From contig JAIXSZ010000084.1 in assembly GCA_027484425.1 (NCBI GenBank), positions 1 to 64,000 on the forward strand: a stretch of DNA of 64,000 bases, given 5' to 3'. The translations under genes were made by a program, and so were the position numbers. Below, piece by piece: positions 56,136 through 64,000 of this stretch; within the stretch, counting starts at the first letter, position 1, and the number at the start of each line of letters is the position of its first letter. Below the pieces are notes generated by a model. The model worked only from the letters and a program-made list of their open reading frames with translations, ran no database searches and was not told the DNA's origin. The stretch comes from Sphingobacteriales bacterium (GTDB taxonomy: Bacteria; Bacteroidota; Bacteroidia; Chitinophagales; Chitinophagaceae).

Positions 56136-56336
56136 TTTGTAGTATTCATTTTTCCTACCTCAGGCACTAAATACAAACTACAAGCATGGTACTGATGTAT
56201 TTTTCTCTATTTTTGGGACTGTAGTTTTGGGGTCTGTAAATAGCCCTAATACTTACAACCACGAGATAGGATATAAAATGATATATACCCTGTCAGATAA
56301 TATTAAGCAGCATTTTACGTTAAAAATAAAAACTGG

Positions 56337-59300
56337 TTGAATAAACCACTAAGATTGAGCATCAGCATTAAAACAATATTTATATGCTTATCGTTTCTTT
56401 TTGTTAGTGCAGGTGCAATAGCGCAAACTGGCAAAAAGACTGGCACAAGTAGTGCCAAGGATGGTCGTGCTCGTACCGATAGTATTGCAAAGGCAAGAAA
56501 AGAAACGCTGGAAGCCTTAACTGCTGCTAGAAAAAGAACACAGGACAGCACAAAAGAAGCCAGAGAAGCTCTTCTAAAATCACAAACCAACAGCAGAAAA
56601 CACTTTTCTGACAGTGTAGCAAAGGCTAGAAAATTCAAAACAGACAGTACTGCCAAGGCTAGAAAAAGAATAACTGATAGCACTGCTAAGGTAAGAAAAT
56701 ATAAAACGAGCAAAAAGTACACTGATAGTGTCGCCAAAGCAAGAAATAATAAACTAAAAGCTACTCAAAAAGAAAGAACTACAAAACTAGATTCTGTTCA
56801 GTCTGTGCGAAAAAAAAGCATGGATAGCATTACAGCTGTACGCAAACAACGAACAGATAGTGTACGTACCAGACAAAAAAACAGAACCGACAGCCTTTCA
56901 AAAGTAACAAAGTACAAAGCCAGCAAAAGGTATGCAGACAGTGTTACCCTAACTAAGCGCCACCGATCAGACAGTATAAAGGCTGTACAAAAATCATCTA
57001 GGGATAGAATAGCTGCTGTGCGCAAACACTCTATGGATAGTGCCAAAGCAGTGCGAACGCGCAAAATGGACAGCACAAAAGCTGTACGTACAAAATTCTC
57101 CGACAGCATAAAACTTGTCAGAAAAAAGAAAACAGACAGCCTGCTGAAAAAGAAAGAAACAAAAGACAAAGTAGCCAAGACTACTGAAAAGAAAAAGCAA
57201 GAAACAATGAAGCTGAAGCTAGAACTTAAGCTAAAGCAAAAAAGAGAGGAGTGGTCGAACAAATCAATGCTGAAGAAAAAGTGGGGGCCAGTTAGGCGCC
57301 TCACCCAAAACTCCTTTACCCATTATAACTACTACTTTAATGCCAACAGAAAGATGGAAGAAGCAGAGTTGAATATGAGGAGGGTAAATAAGGAAAACTA
57401 CGACTCTTTAATAGGTCTCTTCCCCTTCAACCCCAATAAAGACTCTTCCATGATGGCTGCCGATATGGATAGCATTGTGCACAAAGTATCAGTGGGTATA
57501 CAAATACACGACCCAAGGGTAAAGTGGTCTAATGACATGTATCTCCTGCTAGGCCAAGCTTACTACTACAAGGGTAGCTACGAAAACGCATCAATAGCCT
57601 TTAAATACATCATTAGTAACAAACAAAAATCAAAAAAAGGTAAAAACAGCGGCAGGAGCAGTTATTATGCACGCCCCAAAACATCATCATCAGTTGTAGA
57701 AAAAAAGAAAAAATCGAAACTGGGCTTTTTGCAGCACAAGTCAGTGCATAATGATGCATTGTTGTGGCTGGCTCGCACCTATACTACTGCTGGGCAGATA
57801 GAAAACGGCGAATCAGTATTATCTCTACTAGAGTTTGATGGTAATCTACCCGACGACCTTACCGGAAGGCTGGCAGTAGAAAAAGCATTCGCCTTTCTGG
57901 AGGCAAAAAACTACACAGAAGCATCGAAACAATTGTATGTCGCAGTTGATGATAACAACCTTCCAGAGTGGTTAAGACTTCGCATGGCTTTCCTTAACGG
58001 ACAACTATTGCAAAATATGGGCGATTATGCTGCTGCTGCTGCCAGCTACGAAGAGGTGCTAGAACATTACCCAAAAATAGAAATGGACTTTTACACACGT
58101 AAATATATTGCCTACAACAAACTAATGGCGGGTATTGCAGTAGCAGATGCTATGGTGCCACTGAAAAAAATGTTGAAGGACAACAAATACTCCAGCTACT
58201 ATGATCAGGTATACTTTGTATTGGGCAAACTGGCAGCCAAGGCCAATAAAAATGATGAGGCAATCACCTACCTAACCAAAAGCACCAAAACACCCAAGGC
58301 TACAAAACAGCAAAAAGCGTTGTCATTTGCAGCGTTGGGCGATGTTTATTACACTACCGCTAGCTATTCCAATGCCAAAATAGCTTATGATAGTTCTGCT
58401 AAATATGCTGGATCTGCTTCTAAAGACAAAACAATATTAGCCGCCATTCAAAAAAGCTCTGGTTTGGGCGAAATAGCTGGTCCTTCCAATACTATCCGAG
58501 AACTGGATAGTATGTTAAGACTAGCTGCTATGAGCAAAAAAGACCAGCAAAGTGTGGTAAGAAAACAAATTAGGGCCCTAGAGAAAAAACGGGATGACAG
58601 TATATTTAATGCCGAAAACCCCACAGCTTCTGCATTGAAAGAAGTACCAACAGACGGAAGCACCCCGAGTGGCCCTGCATGGTATTTTGCCAATCCGGCA
58701 TTGATGGCACAAGGCAGTGCTGACTTTAAAAGGAAATGGGGTAATAGACCACTGAGCGACAACTGGAGAAGAGCATCAGCGGCGCCATTGGCTGGTGGAA
58801 CAAAAACAGAACCAGGTGCTGCGTCGTCGGATGATAAAGATGAGTCGGATGTGAAAGTAGGTAAGGTGGTTTTAAAAGATGGAATACCCACTGAGGAAAG
58901 CCTACTAGCCACCATACCCAACACCACAGCCCAAAAAGAACAAGCTATAAAAACACAGCAAAAAGCATACGTGCTCTTAGCAAAAGCCTACATCAAACAG
59001 CTAAGCGACTACAAACAAGCATCTAATACACTGGATACGCTGTGTAGACGTTATCCTAATCACTCACAAAAAGAAGAAGAATTATTCTTGAGATATCAGA
59101 TAGCGGTAAAACAAAACAGGCTGGACGAAGCTCAAGGTTATGCCAATGAACTGGTGACTAAGTTCCCCAAGTCGCAGTACGCGAGCATGCTATCTAACAT
59201 CAACAGCGAAAGTAAATTGAGTGATGAGGCTACGGCAGAAGTGGCAGCCTACTTTGACAAAACCTATGACTTGTTGATGAAACACCAATATACAGAAGCT

Positions 59301-60023
59301 GGAATGCGAGCAGAGCTGGCCAAAACAAAATACAAGCACCCAGTGTATAAAAAACGTTTTGAGGTAACAGAAGCAATGGCGCTGGCGGGTGCTGGTGACT
59401 ACGATAAAGCAGATTCGCTAATTTCAAAGTTTATCAAAGCCAATCCATCCGATTCACTAACAACATGGGCTAAATCTGTAAAGCAATACATTGGAGATGT
59501 GCGCACCAATAATGGAAAACCATCATGGTATAAAGAAGGTCCTTCAGTAGCTTCAAAACCTAAAGAAGATAAAAAATCTCCTGATGGCAAACCACTTGGA
59601 GCTATGCCTACGGAACCATCAACACCAGCCAAACCTGCCGAACCTGAAATTCCCAAAATGTATGCATATCATTCTGATAGTAGCCATTACTGCCTTATAG
59701 TACTGCAAGGACTAGATGCCAGAACCGGCAAATTGAAAAAAGCGATTACTTCTTTCGATTCTGCTAAATATGCTGCCTCTAACCTACAAACCTTAATTGA
59801 TTTGTATAAAATGGATCAAGGTATTGTAGTTGTGAAAAACTTCACCAATGCTGCTGATGCTACAAAGTACCTTAGTGAGCTCAAATCATCCAGCGTACTG
59901 AGCGCATACAAACCAGAAGAAATAAGTACCTGTGTCATATCTGGGTTCAACTACAAAAAAATGTTTGCAGACAAGCAGGTTACGGACTACTTGGCATTTT
60001 ACAATAAATATTACCCCAGATAG
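56337..60023 (+). CDS. PorW/SprE-like TPR protein with basic N-terminal repeat region
   Basis: 1228 residues. The start must be the TTG at 56337: a stop lies at 56304, no ATG intervenes, and the signal peptide (A-G-A-I-A-Q) follows at once. No lipobox Cys is seen, unlike typical PorW/SprE lipoproteins. Residues ~40-280 are a very basic repeat of D-S-x-x-x-x-R-K units about 11 residues apart. The middle (~330-700 and ~860-1060) has TPR-like helical pairs. The C-terminal ~110 residues (H-Y-C-L-I-V-L, F-T-N-A-A-D-A-T-K-Y-L-S) resemble the PorW/SprE end. PorW/SprE helps T9SS secretion and gliding in other Bacteroidota. Three T9SS cargo genes lie just upstream. Confidence 0.78.
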   Translation: MNKPLRLSISIKTIFICLSFLFVSAGAIAQTGKKTGTSSAKDGRARTDSIAKARKETLEALTAARKRTQDSTKEAREALLKSQTNSRKHFSDSVAKARKFKTDSTAKARKRITDSTAKVRKYKTSKKYTDSVAKARNNKLKATQKERTTKLDSVQSVRKKSMDSITAVRKQRTDSVRTRQKNRTDSLSKVTKYKASKRYADSVTLTKRHRSDSIKAVQKSSRDRIAAVRKHSMDSAKAVRTRKMDSTKAVRTKFSDSIKLVRKKKTDSLLKKKETKDKVAKTTEKKKQETMKLKLELKLKQKREEWSNKSMLKKKWGPVRRLTQNSFTHYNYYFNANRKMEEAELNMRRVNKENYDSLIGLFPFNPNKDSSMMAADMDSIVHKVSVGIQIHDPRVKWSNDMYLLLGQAYYYKGSYENASIAFKYIISNKQKSKKGKNSGRSSYYARPKTSSSVVEKKKKSKLGFLQHKSVHNDALLWLARTYTTAGQIENGESVLSLLEFDGNLPDDLTGRLAVEKAFAFLEAKNYTEASKQLYVAVDDNNLPEWLRLRMAFLNGQLLQNMGDYAAAAASYEEVLEHYPKIEMDFYTRKYIAYNKLMAGIAVADAMVPLKKMLKDNKYSSYYDQVYFVLGKLAAKANKNDEAITYLTKSTKTPKATKQQKALSFAALGDVYYTTASYSNAKIAYDSSAKYAGSASKDKTILAAIQKSSGLGEIAGPSNTIRELDSMLRLAAMSKKDQQSVVRKQIRALEKKRDDSIFNAENPTASALKEVPTDGSTPSGPAWYFANPALMAQGSADFKRKWGNRPLSDNWRRASAAPLAGGTKTEPGAASSDDKDESDVKVGKVVLKDGIPTEESLLATIPNTTAQKEQAIKTQQKAYVLLAKAYIKQLSDYKQASNTLDTLCRRYPNHSQKEEELFLRYQIAVKQNRLDEAQGYANELVTKFPKSQYASMLSNINSESKLSDEATAEVAAYFDKTYDLLMKHQYTEAGMRAELAKTKYKHPVYKKRFEVTEAMALAGAGDYDKADSLISKFIKANPSDSLTTWAKSVKQYIGDVRTNNGKPSWYKEGPSVASKPKEDKKSPDGKPLGAMPTEPSTPAKPAEPEIPKMYAYHSDSSHYCLIVLQGLDARTGKLKKAITSFDSAKYAASNLQTLIDLYKMDQGIVVVKNFTNAADATKYLSELKSSSVLSAYKPEEISTCVISGFNYKKMFADKQVTDYLAFYNKYYPR

Positions 60024-60073
60024 TGTAACAAGGGGAAGTATATAATAGCCTGCTTCACTAATACAATAAGCAC

Positions 60074-61300
60074 ATGCGCACACTTATTACCAACATCAAC
60101 CAATTACATCAAGTAACAGGTGACACTGCTTTACCTTCCACTATTGCAGGAGCTGAAATGGCTTATATCCCGCATATTGACAATGCATGGCTAGCTATAG
60201 AGAATGGCATCATACTCGACTATGGTGCTATGAGCTCATTGACTGACATTAATGCCGACGAAATACTAGATGCTACTGGTAGAATGATGCTCCCTGCTTG
60301 GTGCGATAGTCATACTCATTTAGTTTTTGCTGCACCTAGAGAAGGAGAGTTTGTAGACAGAGTAAAGGGCATAAGCTATGAAGAAATAGCCCGCAAAGGT
60401 GGTGGAATACTTAACTCTGCCCGTAAACTAAACCTAATGGATGAGCAAGAACTCTATGAGCAAAGCATGGAAAGACTGCATCAGGTAATAGCACAAGGCA
60501 CAGGAGCAATAGAAATTAAAAGTGGTTATGGCTTGTGTACAGAAGGTGAACTGAAAATGCTTCGAGTAATACGTCGTATCAAAGAAAACGTGCGAATTCC
60601 GGTTAAGGCTTCATTTCTTGCGGCACATGCCTACCCACAAGAGTACAAAGAAAACAAGAAGGCCTACATACAACTGATAATAGACACAATGCTACCAATG
60701 GTGGCAGGCGAGGGATTGGCTGACTACATGGATGTATTTTGTGAACAAGGTTTTTTTGGGATAGAAGAAACTGAACAATTACTGGAAGCTGGCTGGAAAT
60801 ATGGTCTCAAACCAAAAATACATGCCAATCAGCTACACTATTCTGGTGGAGTGCAAATAGGCGTTAAGCATAATGCCCTTAGTGTAGACCATCTGGAATG
60901 TGTGGGCGATGCAGAGATAGCCGCGCTTAAAGGAAGTACCACAATGCCTACCCTACTGCCTGGGGCTGCATTCTTTTTAGGTATACAATACCAACCCGCT
61001 CGCAAAATCATAGATGCTGGTTTACCAGTTTGCTTGGCTACCGATTACAATCCAGGTTCTTGCCCATCTGGCAATGTGCCGATATTGCTCACTATTGCCT
61101 GCACCCAACTAAAAATGACCCCCGAAGAGGCCATTAATGCGGTAACAATCAATGGAGCAGCTGCCATGGAACTATCGGAAGCAATGGGTACAATAACTAG
61201 GGGCAAAAAAGCCAACCTGATTCTGACCCAGAAAATACCTTCACTTGCACACATCCCCTACGACTATGGCAATAACCCTGTATATAGAATGCTGTATTAA
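60074..61300 (+). CDS. hutI: Imidazolonepropionase
   Basis: 408 residues. This amidohydrolase opens 4-imidazolone-5-propionate to N-formimino-L-glutamate, the third step of histidine degradation. Zn/Fe ligands and substrate motifs are in place: D-S-H-T-H-L-V-F-A near residue 78, G-Y-G-L near 155, A-H-A-Y-P near 185, H-A-N-Q-L-H near 253, D-H-L-E near 275, and A-T-D-Y-N-P-G-S near 325. Full length. No hutH, hutU or formiminoglutamase gene lies beside it, so the pathway is dispersed. The 3' end faces ispA-like polyprenyl synthase with 15 bp between stops and no terminator. Confidence 0.95.
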   Translation: MRTLITNINQLHQVTGDTALPSTIAGAEMAYIPHIDNAWLAIENGIILDYGAMSSLTDINADEILDATGRMMLPAWCDSHTHLVFAAPREGEFVDRVKGISYEEIARKGGGILNSARKLNLMDEQELYEQSMERLHQVIAQGTGAIEIKSGYGLCTEGELKMLRVIRRIKENVRIPVKASFLAAHAYPQEYKENKKAYIQLIIDTMLPMVAGEGLADYMDVFCEQGFFGIEETEQLLEAGWKYGLKPKIHANQLHYSGGVQIGVKHNALSVDHLECVGDAEIAALKGSTTMPTLLPGAAFFLGIQYQPARKIIDAGLPVCLATDYNPGSCPSGNVPILLTIACTQLKMTPEEAINAVTINGAAAMELSEAMGTITRGKKANLILTQKIPSLAHIPYDYGNNPVYRMLY

Positions 61301-61315
61301 ACTAGCCTATGGTGT

Positions 61316-62281
61316 TTATTTATCTCTGTGTAGCAAATAAGTAGCCAGCTCGCGAAGCGGTGCTTTACGAGCAGATGGCACTGCCACCTCTTCTAAACAG
61401 CTAAATGCTAAATCAGAGTAGTGTTTTGTTGCTGTTCTACAAGCTTCATCTGCACCTGTAGTTACAAATAATGCCAACATCTTAGCTACTTTGTGCGCAT
61501 CATCTTGTGTCAACAAATTTTCTATTATTTGCTTTTGTTCTGGTGTAGCATGCTCTTTGGCTTTAAGCAACAAGTAGGTCTTTTTATTAGCAAGGATATC
61601 GCCCCCGTTTTGTTTACCTAACTTATCTGTATCGCCAAAAGCATCCAGGTAATCATCTTGAAGCTGGAAAGCGATGCCCATATTTTTCCCAAACTCGTAC
61701 AATTTATTGGCATTATCCCCCAATGCACCGCCAGTTATAGCACCCATTTTAAGGCTTGCAGCCAACAATACCGACGTTTTGAGTGTTATCATTTGCAGGT
61801 ATTCTTCAATACTTACATCGTTGCGCGACTCAAAATCCATATCTATCTGCTGCCCTTCACATACTTCAATAGCTGTCTTATTGAATACATGCATTACCTG
61901 AGGCAAAGCTTTTTTGATATGTGCCAACTGTTCGTAGGCGTAGATACACATGACATCGCCACATAGTATACCTGACGTTAAACCGTATTTTTGGTGCAAT
62001 GTTTGTTGACCGCGGCGCAGCGGTGCCTTGTCCATTATGTCGTCATGAACCAACGTGAAATTGTGAAACAACTCTACTGCCGCAGCTGCGCGCCACGCAT
62101 CGTCAGTGATATCTGCAAACAACTCACAAGCCATCAGGCATACTACTGGGCGTACACGCTTACCACCTATACCCAAAAAGTAGTTGCAAGGATCGTAAAG
62201 CGTTGCTGGCTGCAACGGAAATGACGAAAAAGTAGAAAAGCGATTTTCAAAAGTTGTTACAAGGTTCGAAAAAGATTGCAT
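61316..62281 (-). CDS. Trans-isoprenyl diphosphate synthase
   Basis: 321 residues. It condenses isopentenyl diphosphate with allylic diphosphates in the cytoplasm. The first Asp-rich motif is D-D-I-M-D at 80-84 followed by R-R; the second is D-D-Y-L-D at 209-213, with G-G-K-R-V-R-P near 39 and K-T near 168. The residue pattern before the first motif suggests a medium-chain product (geranylgeranyl or longer), but chain length is not certain. It follows rnr by only 6 bp, so the two genes are cotranscribed. Confidence 0.92.
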   Translation of the reverse strand: MQSFSNLVTTFENRFSTFSSFPLQPATLYDPCNYFLGIGGKRVRPVVCLMACELFADITDDAWRAAAAVELFHNFTLVHDDIMDKAPLRRGQQTLHQKYGLTSGILCGDVMCIYAYEQLAHIKKALPQVMHVFNKTAIEVCEGQQIDMDFESRNDVSIEEYLQMITLKTSVLLAASLKMGAITGGALGDNANKLYEFGKNMGIAFQLQDDYLDAFGDTDKLGKQNGGDILANKKTYLLLKAKEHATPEQKQIIENLLTQDDAHKVAKMLALFVTTGADEACRTATKHYSDLAFSCLEEVAVPSARKAPLRELATYLLHRDK

Positions 62282-62287
62282 TTAGTG

Positions 62288-64000
62288 CTATTTGCGTTTT
62301 TTAGTATTTGTTTTCCTGCTTTTGGGTGTACTGTCTTTTGCCTTTGTCCTAGCTACTGGTGCCGATCTTCTCTTGCCTACAGGTAACTCAGGCATTTCTG
62401 CCAATACATAGTCAATTTGACGTTTGGTTAAATTTGCTGCTGCTACTCTTACTTTTACCTTATCTCCCATCGCAAATCGGAGTCCAGTATTTCTTCCTTC
62501 CAGCGCATATTCACCCTCTTTGAACTCAAAATTATCAATATCCGACAAATCTATTGAAGAAACCATTCCCTCACACTTGTGAGCAACAGTTTCTGCCCAG
62601 AAACCAAAGGTAGCAACGCCACTGATAATTGCATCAAATTCTTCGCCCACATAGTCCTGCATATACTCCACTTGTTTGTATTTATTGGCAGCACGCTCGG
62701 TTTCCATCGCCCGTCTTTCTTGGTCAGAACAATGACGACATTGTGCCTCCAGATTCTTTATTGGTTGAATGTTTTGGGTGATGCATTGCTGCAAAATGCG
62801 ATGTACTAATACATCGGGATATCTACGAATAGGCGATGTAAAATGACAATAGTGCTGGAAACCTAAGCCATAGTGACCTATATTTTCTGTAGTATACACG
62901 GCTTTAGACATAGTGCGAATGCCCAATTGCTCCAGCACATGCTGCTCTGGTTTGCCAATTACTGTTTCCAGCATTTTATTGAACGACTTAGCTATTGTTT
63001 CGGGGGCCGACAAATCAAATCTGACTCCAAACTTACCAGCAAACATGGTAAACATCTTCAGTTTATCGGTATCGGGTATATCATGCACCCTGTATGGAAA
63101 CGGCACTTGTTTGTCTTTGTATAATATTCCACCTACATATTCAGCTATAGTACGGTTGGCCAATAGCATAAACTCCTCTACCAACTGATGTGCTGGCTTG
63201 CTCTCTTTTACAATTACCTCCACTGGCTTTGCTTTATCATCTAACCTAAATCTCACCTCCTGCGAAGAAAAATTAATAGCACCTTTCTTAAATCGCTCTG
63301 CTCGCAAGCTTTGCGCCATCTCATTTAGTATCAGTAGTTCTTTATCATAGTCGCCTGATGCACCCTCTATTACTTCTTGCACTTCTTCGTACGTAAATCT
63401 CCGGTTAGAGTGTATCACTGTTTTAGCTATCCAATGATCTTTTACTTTACCCTTTTTATTTATGGTAAACCCAACTGAAAAAGTATACTTTTCTTCATTA
63501 GGCCTTAGCGAACACAACTCATTACTGAGCCGCTCTGGCAACATGGGTGACACTCGGTCTGGCAGGTACACACTAGTAGCTCTACGATAGGCTTCTTTAT
63601 CCAATGCAGAATCAGGCTCTATGTAGTGCGATACATCTGCAATATGAACTCCTACTTCATACCATCCATCATCAAGGGATTTGAAGGATATTGCATCATC
63701 AAAGTCCTTAGCATCAAATGGGTCTATCGTCACAGTCAGCGTGTCGCGCATATCACGCCGCTTTTTTATTTCTTGTTTATCTACCCCCTCTGGGTAGCGG
63801 GCTGCATCTTCCAGCACATCGTCAGGAAAACTAAGCGGAAAGCCATTTTCTGCCAACAATCCCTGCATAGCCACCTCATTCATCGACTCATTAGTCAGCA
63901 CACTTACTATTTCACCCACAGGGTTTTTAGTCTTACCAGTCCACTCTACTACTTTGGCCATGGCACTGTCTCCAGTGCGGGCACCATTTAGCAAATGTAG
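62288..64000 (-). CDS. rnr: Ribonuclease R, 5' end outside window
   Basis: At least 570 residues are visible; the frame stays open to the right edge, so the N-terminal cold-shock domains are missing. RNase R is a 3'-to-5' exoribonuclease that degrades structured RNA. The RNB catalytic domain shows D-P-F-D-A-K-D-F-D-D-A-I-S with the metal Asp cluster, V-G-V-H-I-A-D-V-S-H-Y, L-P-D-R-V-S-P-M-L-P-E-R-L-S and H-F-T-S-P-I-R-R-Y-P-D-V-L-V-H-R. An S1 domain follows, then a Lys/Arg-rich tail (T-K-A-K-D-S-T-P-K-S-R-K). It is the first gene of the rnr-polyprenyl synthase operon as far as visible. Confidence 0.94.
   Translation of the reverse strand, partial: LHLLNGARTGDSAMAKVVEWTGKTKNPVGEIVSVLTNESMNEVAMQGLLAENGFPLSFPDDVLEDAARYPEGVDKQEIKKRRDMRDTLTVTIDPFDAKDFDDAISFKSLDDGWYEVGVHIADVSHYIEPDSALDKEAYRRATSVYLPDRVSPMLPERLSNELCSLRPNEEKYTFSVGFTINKKGKVKDHWIAKTVIHSNRRFTYEEVQEVIEGASGDYDKELLILNEMAQSLRAERFKKGAINFSSQEVRFRLDDKAKPVEVIVKESKPAHQLVEEFMLLANRTIAEYVGGILYKDKQVPFPYRVHDIPDTDKLKMFTMFAGKFGVRFDLSAPETIAKSFNKMLETVIGKPEQHVLEQLGIRTMSKAVYTTENIGHYGLGFQHYCHFTSPIRRYPDVLVHRILQQCITQNIQPIKNLEAQCRHCSDQERRAMETERAANKYKQVEYMQDYVGEEFDAIISGVATFGFWAETVAHKCEGMVSSIDLSDIDNFEFKEGEYALEGRNTGLRFAMGDKVKVRVAAANLTKRQIDYVLAEMPELPVGKRRSAPVARTKAKDSTPKSRKTNTKKRK

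Overview
The window is chromosomal DNA of a Bacteroidota bacterium, most likely from the Chitinophagales/Chitinophagaceae side of the phylum. The evidence is type IX secretion (T9SS) C-terminal sorting domains with YPNP motifs, a PorW/SprE-like protein, GWxTD, DUF4476, DUF4175 and IPExxxVDY family proteins, and the Bacteroidota promoter element TAnnTTTG, which occurs as an exact match ahead of at least thirteen genes. No rRNA or intact tRNA gene was seen. The genus cannot be fixed by eye.

Layout. 1-5286: the 3' part of a giant Ig-like-repeat T9SS surface protein. 5375-13216: housekeeping and small genes (hemL, a DUF4476 protein, a small repeat protein, a radical SAM enzyme, a GH3-family adenylase, a 59-residue membrane protein, a short transaldolase, an IPExxxVDY protein). 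13391-21792: a surface-protein cluster with two tandem paralogues (YadA-like head repeats plus an S74 intramolecular chaperone) and a second giant Ig-repeat T9SS protein, paralogous to the first. 21793-25900: a gene-poor accessory island with a 3.7-copy tandem repeat of about 225 bp, a mosaic of hairpin modules (four copies of a 65-nt double-hairpin element), a two-gene nucleotidyltransferase cassette, an aspartyl protease and a degenerate tRNA-like sequence. 25902-49110: mainly core metabolism and envelope genes (VOC protein, glycosyltransferase fusion, proS, outer-membrane proteins, DUF4175 protein, OYE reductase, Hsp20, queA, NdpA-like, GWxTD, histidine kinase, pckA). 49390-60023: a DEAD-box helicase with a long leader, three tandem T9SS cargo genes and a very large PorW/SprE-like protein. 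60074-64000: hutI, then a convergent rnr (cut by the window edge) and polyprenyl synthase operon.

How it fits together. At least five proteins carry T9SS sorting domains, and one gene resembles a T9SS component, so cell-surface display is the main theme. Many transcription units end at clear intrinsic terminators, several of them bidirectional between convergent genes. The most unusual non-coding part is the hairpin-module island. One of its four 65-nt copies differs from the others by a paired T-A to C-G change in a perfect 10-bp stem, which suggests that the folded form is maintained.
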